Assembly: GCF_007954425.1 (NCBI RefSeq)
Contig: NZ_CP042345.1
Coordinates: 434,001 to 498,000, forward strand
DNA length: 64,000 bases
Source of the DNA: Novosphingobium ginsenosidimutans
GTDB taxonomy: Bacteria; Pseudomonadota; Alphaproteobacteria; Sphingomonadales; Sphingomonadaceae
Direction of reading: 5' to 3'
Within the stretch, counting starts at the first letter, position 1; each line of letters opens with the position of its first letter. A program made the translations under genes and the position numbers. Below, one piece after another: positions 62,049-64,000 of this stretch. The notes beneath the pieces were generated by a model. It saw only the letters and a list, made by a program, of their open reading frames with translations. It did no database searches and was not told the origin of the DNA.

Positions 62049-62082
62049 AAAGAAAACGCCCCGGACCTTGCGGGCCGGGGCG
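62049..62082 (-). terminator. intrinsic terminator after ctaD
   Basis: On the minus strand, CGCCCCGG (62075-62082) pairs perfectly with CCGGGGCG (62057-62064) over a 10-nt loop, followed by TTTTCTTT (62049-62056). It ends just before the Shine-Dalgarno of the hydrolase gene and would make ctaD the end of most transcripts. Confidence 0.82.
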
Positions 62083-62115
62083 GATTCTGTCCAGTCGGTT
62101 CGGACGGACCGGGTC

Positions 62116-63798
62116 TTAGTGGTGACCCTTGTCCTCGATGACCGGCAGGGTTTCGAACTGGTGGAACGGCGGCGGGCTGGACAGAGTCCATTCCAGCGTC
62201 GTGGCACCTTCGCCCCAGTAGTTGTCTTCCGCCTTCTTGCCCATGGTGAAGGCATAGATGATGTTGACGAACCAGATCACCAGCGAGCTCGCCATAATGA
62301 CGTAGCCGATCGAAGAGACGTAGTTCCAATAGGCGTAGGCTTCGGTGTAGTCCGGATAGCGGCGCGGCATCCCCTGCAGACCCAGGAAGTGCTGCGGGAA
62401 GAAGATGGTGTTGACGCCGATGAAGAATACCCAGAAGTGCAGGTGCGACAGGAACTCGGAGTGCATCCGGCCGCTCATCTTCGGGAACCAGTAGTAGAAC
62501 CCGGCAAAGAGCGCGGTTACCGCACCCAGCGACAGCACGTAGTGGAAGTGCGCCACCACGTAGTAAGTGTCATGCAGCACGTCGTCCACGCCGCCATTGG
62601 CCAGGACCACGCCGGTCACGCCGCCAACGGTGAACAGGAAGATGAAGCCCATCGCCCAGACCAGCGGCGACTTGAACTCGATGCTGCCGCCCCACATCGT
62701 GGCGATCCAGCTGAAGATCTTGATGCCGGTCGGCACCGCGATCACCATGGTCGCCAGGGTGAAGTAGAGCTTCGTGTTCACGCTCATGCCGGTGGTGTAC
62801 ATGTGGTGCGCCCAGACGACGAACCCGACCACACCGATCGCGACCATGGCATAGGCCATGCCGAGATAGCCGAACACCGGCTTCTTCGAGAAGGTCGAGA
62901 CGATCTGGCTGATGATGCCGAAGCCCGGCAGGATCATGATGTACACTTCGGGGTGGCCGAAGAACCAGAACAGGTGCTGATAAAGCACCGGGTCACCGCC
63001 GCCAGCCGGATCGAAGAAGGTCGTGCCGAAGTTGCGGTCGGTGATCAGCATGGTGATCGCCGCGGCAAGGACCGGCAGGGCCAGCAGCAGCAGGAAGGCA
63101 GTAACCAGCACCGACCACACGAACAGCGGCATCTTGTGCAGGGTCATGCCCGGCGCGCGCATGTTGAAGATGGTGGTGATGAAGTTGATCGCACCCATGA
63201 TCGATGCAGCACCGGCCAGGTGGAGCGAGAAGATCGCGAAGTCCACCGACGGTCCGGTCGAACCATAGGTCGAGAGCGGCGCGTAAGCCGTCCAGCCGAT
63301 CCCGGCGCCGATCCCCGTGCCGCCCGGCACGAAGGCCGAGAGCAGCAGCGAGCAGAAGCCGGCCACCGTCAGCCAGAACGAGATGTTGTTCATCCGCGGG
63401 AAGGCCATGTCCGGCGCGCCGATCATGATCGGCACAAACCAGTTGCCGAAGCCGCCGATGATTGCCGGCATGACCATGAAGAACACCATGATCAGGCCGT
63501 GCGCAGTGATCAGCACGTTCCACATGTGGAGCGCCTGGTCAAAGCTGGGATTGGCCTCCCCGAACCAGCGGGCAAAGGTATCGAGGTACTGGATGCCCGG
63601 CTGTGCCAGCTCAAGGCGCATCATGCCCGAAAAGGCACCGCCGATGATCCCCGCGAAGATCGCGAAGATCAGGTACAGCGTACCGATGTCCTTGTGGTTG
63701 GTCGACATGAACCAGCGGGCGAAGAAGCCCGGCTTGTGATCATGGTCATGGTGAGCCCCTTCGTCGTGGGCCTGGAAGTGTTCGGCAGTAGTAGCCAT
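62116..63798 (-). CDS. ctaD: cytochrome c oxidase subunit I
   Basis: A 560-residue heme-copper oxidase subunit I with twelve helices: [40 protein letters not shown] (CuB His and cross-linked Tyr), [13 protein letters not shown] and [13 protein letters not shown] (heme ligands). It is the catalytic core of aa3-type oxidase. The ATG at 63798 is 29 bp after the ctaC stop. Confidence 0.98.
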   Translation of the reverse strand: MATTAEHFQAHDEGAHHDHDHKPGFFARWFMSTNHKDIGTLYLIFAIFAGIIGGAFSGMMRLELAQPGIQYLDTFARWFGEANPSFDQALHMWNVLITAHGLIMVFFMVMPAIIGGFGNWFVPIMIGAPDMAFPRMNNISFWLTVAGFCSLLLSAFVPGGTGIGAGIGWTAYAPLSTYGSTGPSVDFAIFSLHLAGAASIMGAINFITTIFNMRAPGMTLHKMPLFVWSVLVTAFLLLLALPVLAAAITMLITDRNFGTTFFDPAGGGDPVLYQHLFWFFGHPEVYIMILPGFGIISQIVSTFSKKPVFGYLGMAYAMVAIGVVGFVVWAHHMYTTGMSVNTKLYFTLATMVIAVPTGIKIFSWIATMWGGSIEFKSPLVWAMGFIFLFTVGGVTGVVLANGGVDDVLHDTYYVVAHFHYVLSLGAVTALFAGFYYWFPKMSGRMHSEFLSHLHFWVFFIGVNTIFFPQHFLGLQGMPRRYPDYTEAYAYWNYVSSIGYVIMASSLVIWFVNIIYAFTMGKKAEDNYWGEGATTLEWTLSSPPPFHQFETLPVIEDKGHH

Positions 63799-63827
63799 GA
63801 TCGAACCCTTGTCCTTCTAATTCTGGC

Positions 63828-64000
63828 TTAGGCGGCCGGGGCCGGCGAAGCAGCCGGAGCGGCGGCAGGCGCTGCAGCAGGAGCAGCGGCGGGGGCGGCA
63901 GCCGGCGCAGCAGCAGCCGGAGCTTCAGGCAGACCATCGATCTTGCCGCCAGCCTGGGTCATGACCCACGCATTGTACTTCGGACGGGGCAGCGCTTCGA
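63828..64000 (-). CDS. ctaC: cytochrome c oxidase subunit II, C-terminal end only
   Basis: The right window edge cuts this gene. The visible 56 codons read EALPRPKYNAWVMTQAGGKI, a subunit II C-terminal segment, followed by a run of Ala and Pro (about 30 residues of APAAA type) before the stop at 63828. Identification rests on the KYNAWV segment and on the position before ctaD. Confidence 0.85.
   Translation of the reverse strand, partial: EALPRPKYNAWVMTQAGGKIDGLPEAPAAAAPAAAPAAAPAAAPAAAPAASPAPAA

Noticed and set aside
61945..63831. Very long open frame (over 600 codons) on the plus strand opposite ctaD
   Set aside because: It is antisense to a textbook subunit I gene; composition is His/Arg/Asp-rich with no recognisable domain. 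A GC-rich codon artefact.
1..64000. tRNA, rRNA, CRISPR arrays, transposases or prophage genes
   Set aside because: Looked for by eye on both strands; no cloverleaf-like TTCGANTC context, spaced repeats or transposase motifs were found.

Overview
The window looks like a conserved chromosomal segment of a GC-rich alphaproteobacterium, most probably Sphingomonadales (Sphingomonadaceae or Erythrobacteraceae). This rests on a Ros/MucR regulator beside Fur, a DUF1489 protein, an alphaproteobacterial aa3 oxidase operon (ctaC-ctaD-ctaB-small-ctaG-ctaE-DUF983-SURF1-thrC), SigF/NrsF control, and high GC with many GTG/TTG starts and 4-bp start/stop overlaps. The taxon is inferred from gene content, not measured. 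I see no rRNA, tRNA, prophage, insertion sequence or CRISPR array, and no gene-free stretch longer than about 200 bases.

Layout. 1-6200: arylesterase (cut by the left edge), an ABC exporter pair, Nfu, a malonic-semialdehyde reductase type enzyme, tsaB and rimI. 6350-14160: mucR, then fur-plsC-miaB-phoH-ybeY-corC, a LysR regulator and two cyclophilins; a long palindromic repeat lies between phoH and ybeY. 14260-16100: mgtE and DUF1489. 16107-20140: the accessory-type centrepiece, a bufferin (copper-binding RiPP) locus. 20137-27673: an SDR, DsbA/FrnE, nudC, a serine hydrolase and mutY on the minus strand; DUF721 and three tandem DsbA-like thioredoxins on the plus strand. 27704-32450: smc, then soxR divergent from two glyoxalase-fold genes behind a near-perfect SoxR box. 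32455-43614: SRAP, ubiA, rsmE, gshA, an ABM protein, a methyltransferase-like membrane protein, bamB and its TPR neighbour, a glycosyltransferase, a hydrolase and selO. 43713-52813: an AstD-type dehydrogenase, envelope proteins, rarD, pyrC, ygfZ, a TetR/diiron-protein pair, a GNAT, rplU-rpmA. 52810-55188: folB-X-moaA-moaD-moaE. 55199-64000: methyltransferase, thrC and the cytochrome c oxidase operon, cut in ctaC by the right edge.

The most interesting unit is 16107-20140. On the minus strand bufA1 (DUF2282 precursor), a DoxX-family gene, an ECF sigma factor (SigF type) and its NrsF-type membrane anti-sigma form one translationally coupled operon. Divergently, bufA2 (a six-cysteine precursor), bufB (DUF692 multinuclear iron oxidase) and bufC (DUF2063 partner) form a second operon. 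The 186-bp intergenic region holds two back-to-back copies of GTAACC-N16-CGAA, one per direction, matching the SigF promoter motif as I remember it from Caulobacter. The expected logic is: metal stress relieves NrsF, SigF fires both promoters, two secreted cysteine-rich peptides are made and matured by BufB/BufC, and the mature peptides bind copper in the periplasm. A perfect 11-bp stem-loop between bufA2 and bufB may set the precursor:enzyme ratio.

Other regulated units are a textbook SoxR operator driving two VOC genes, a candidate TetR operator on top of its own start codon, and intrinsic terminators after mucR, ctaD, rpmA and the diiron-protein gene.
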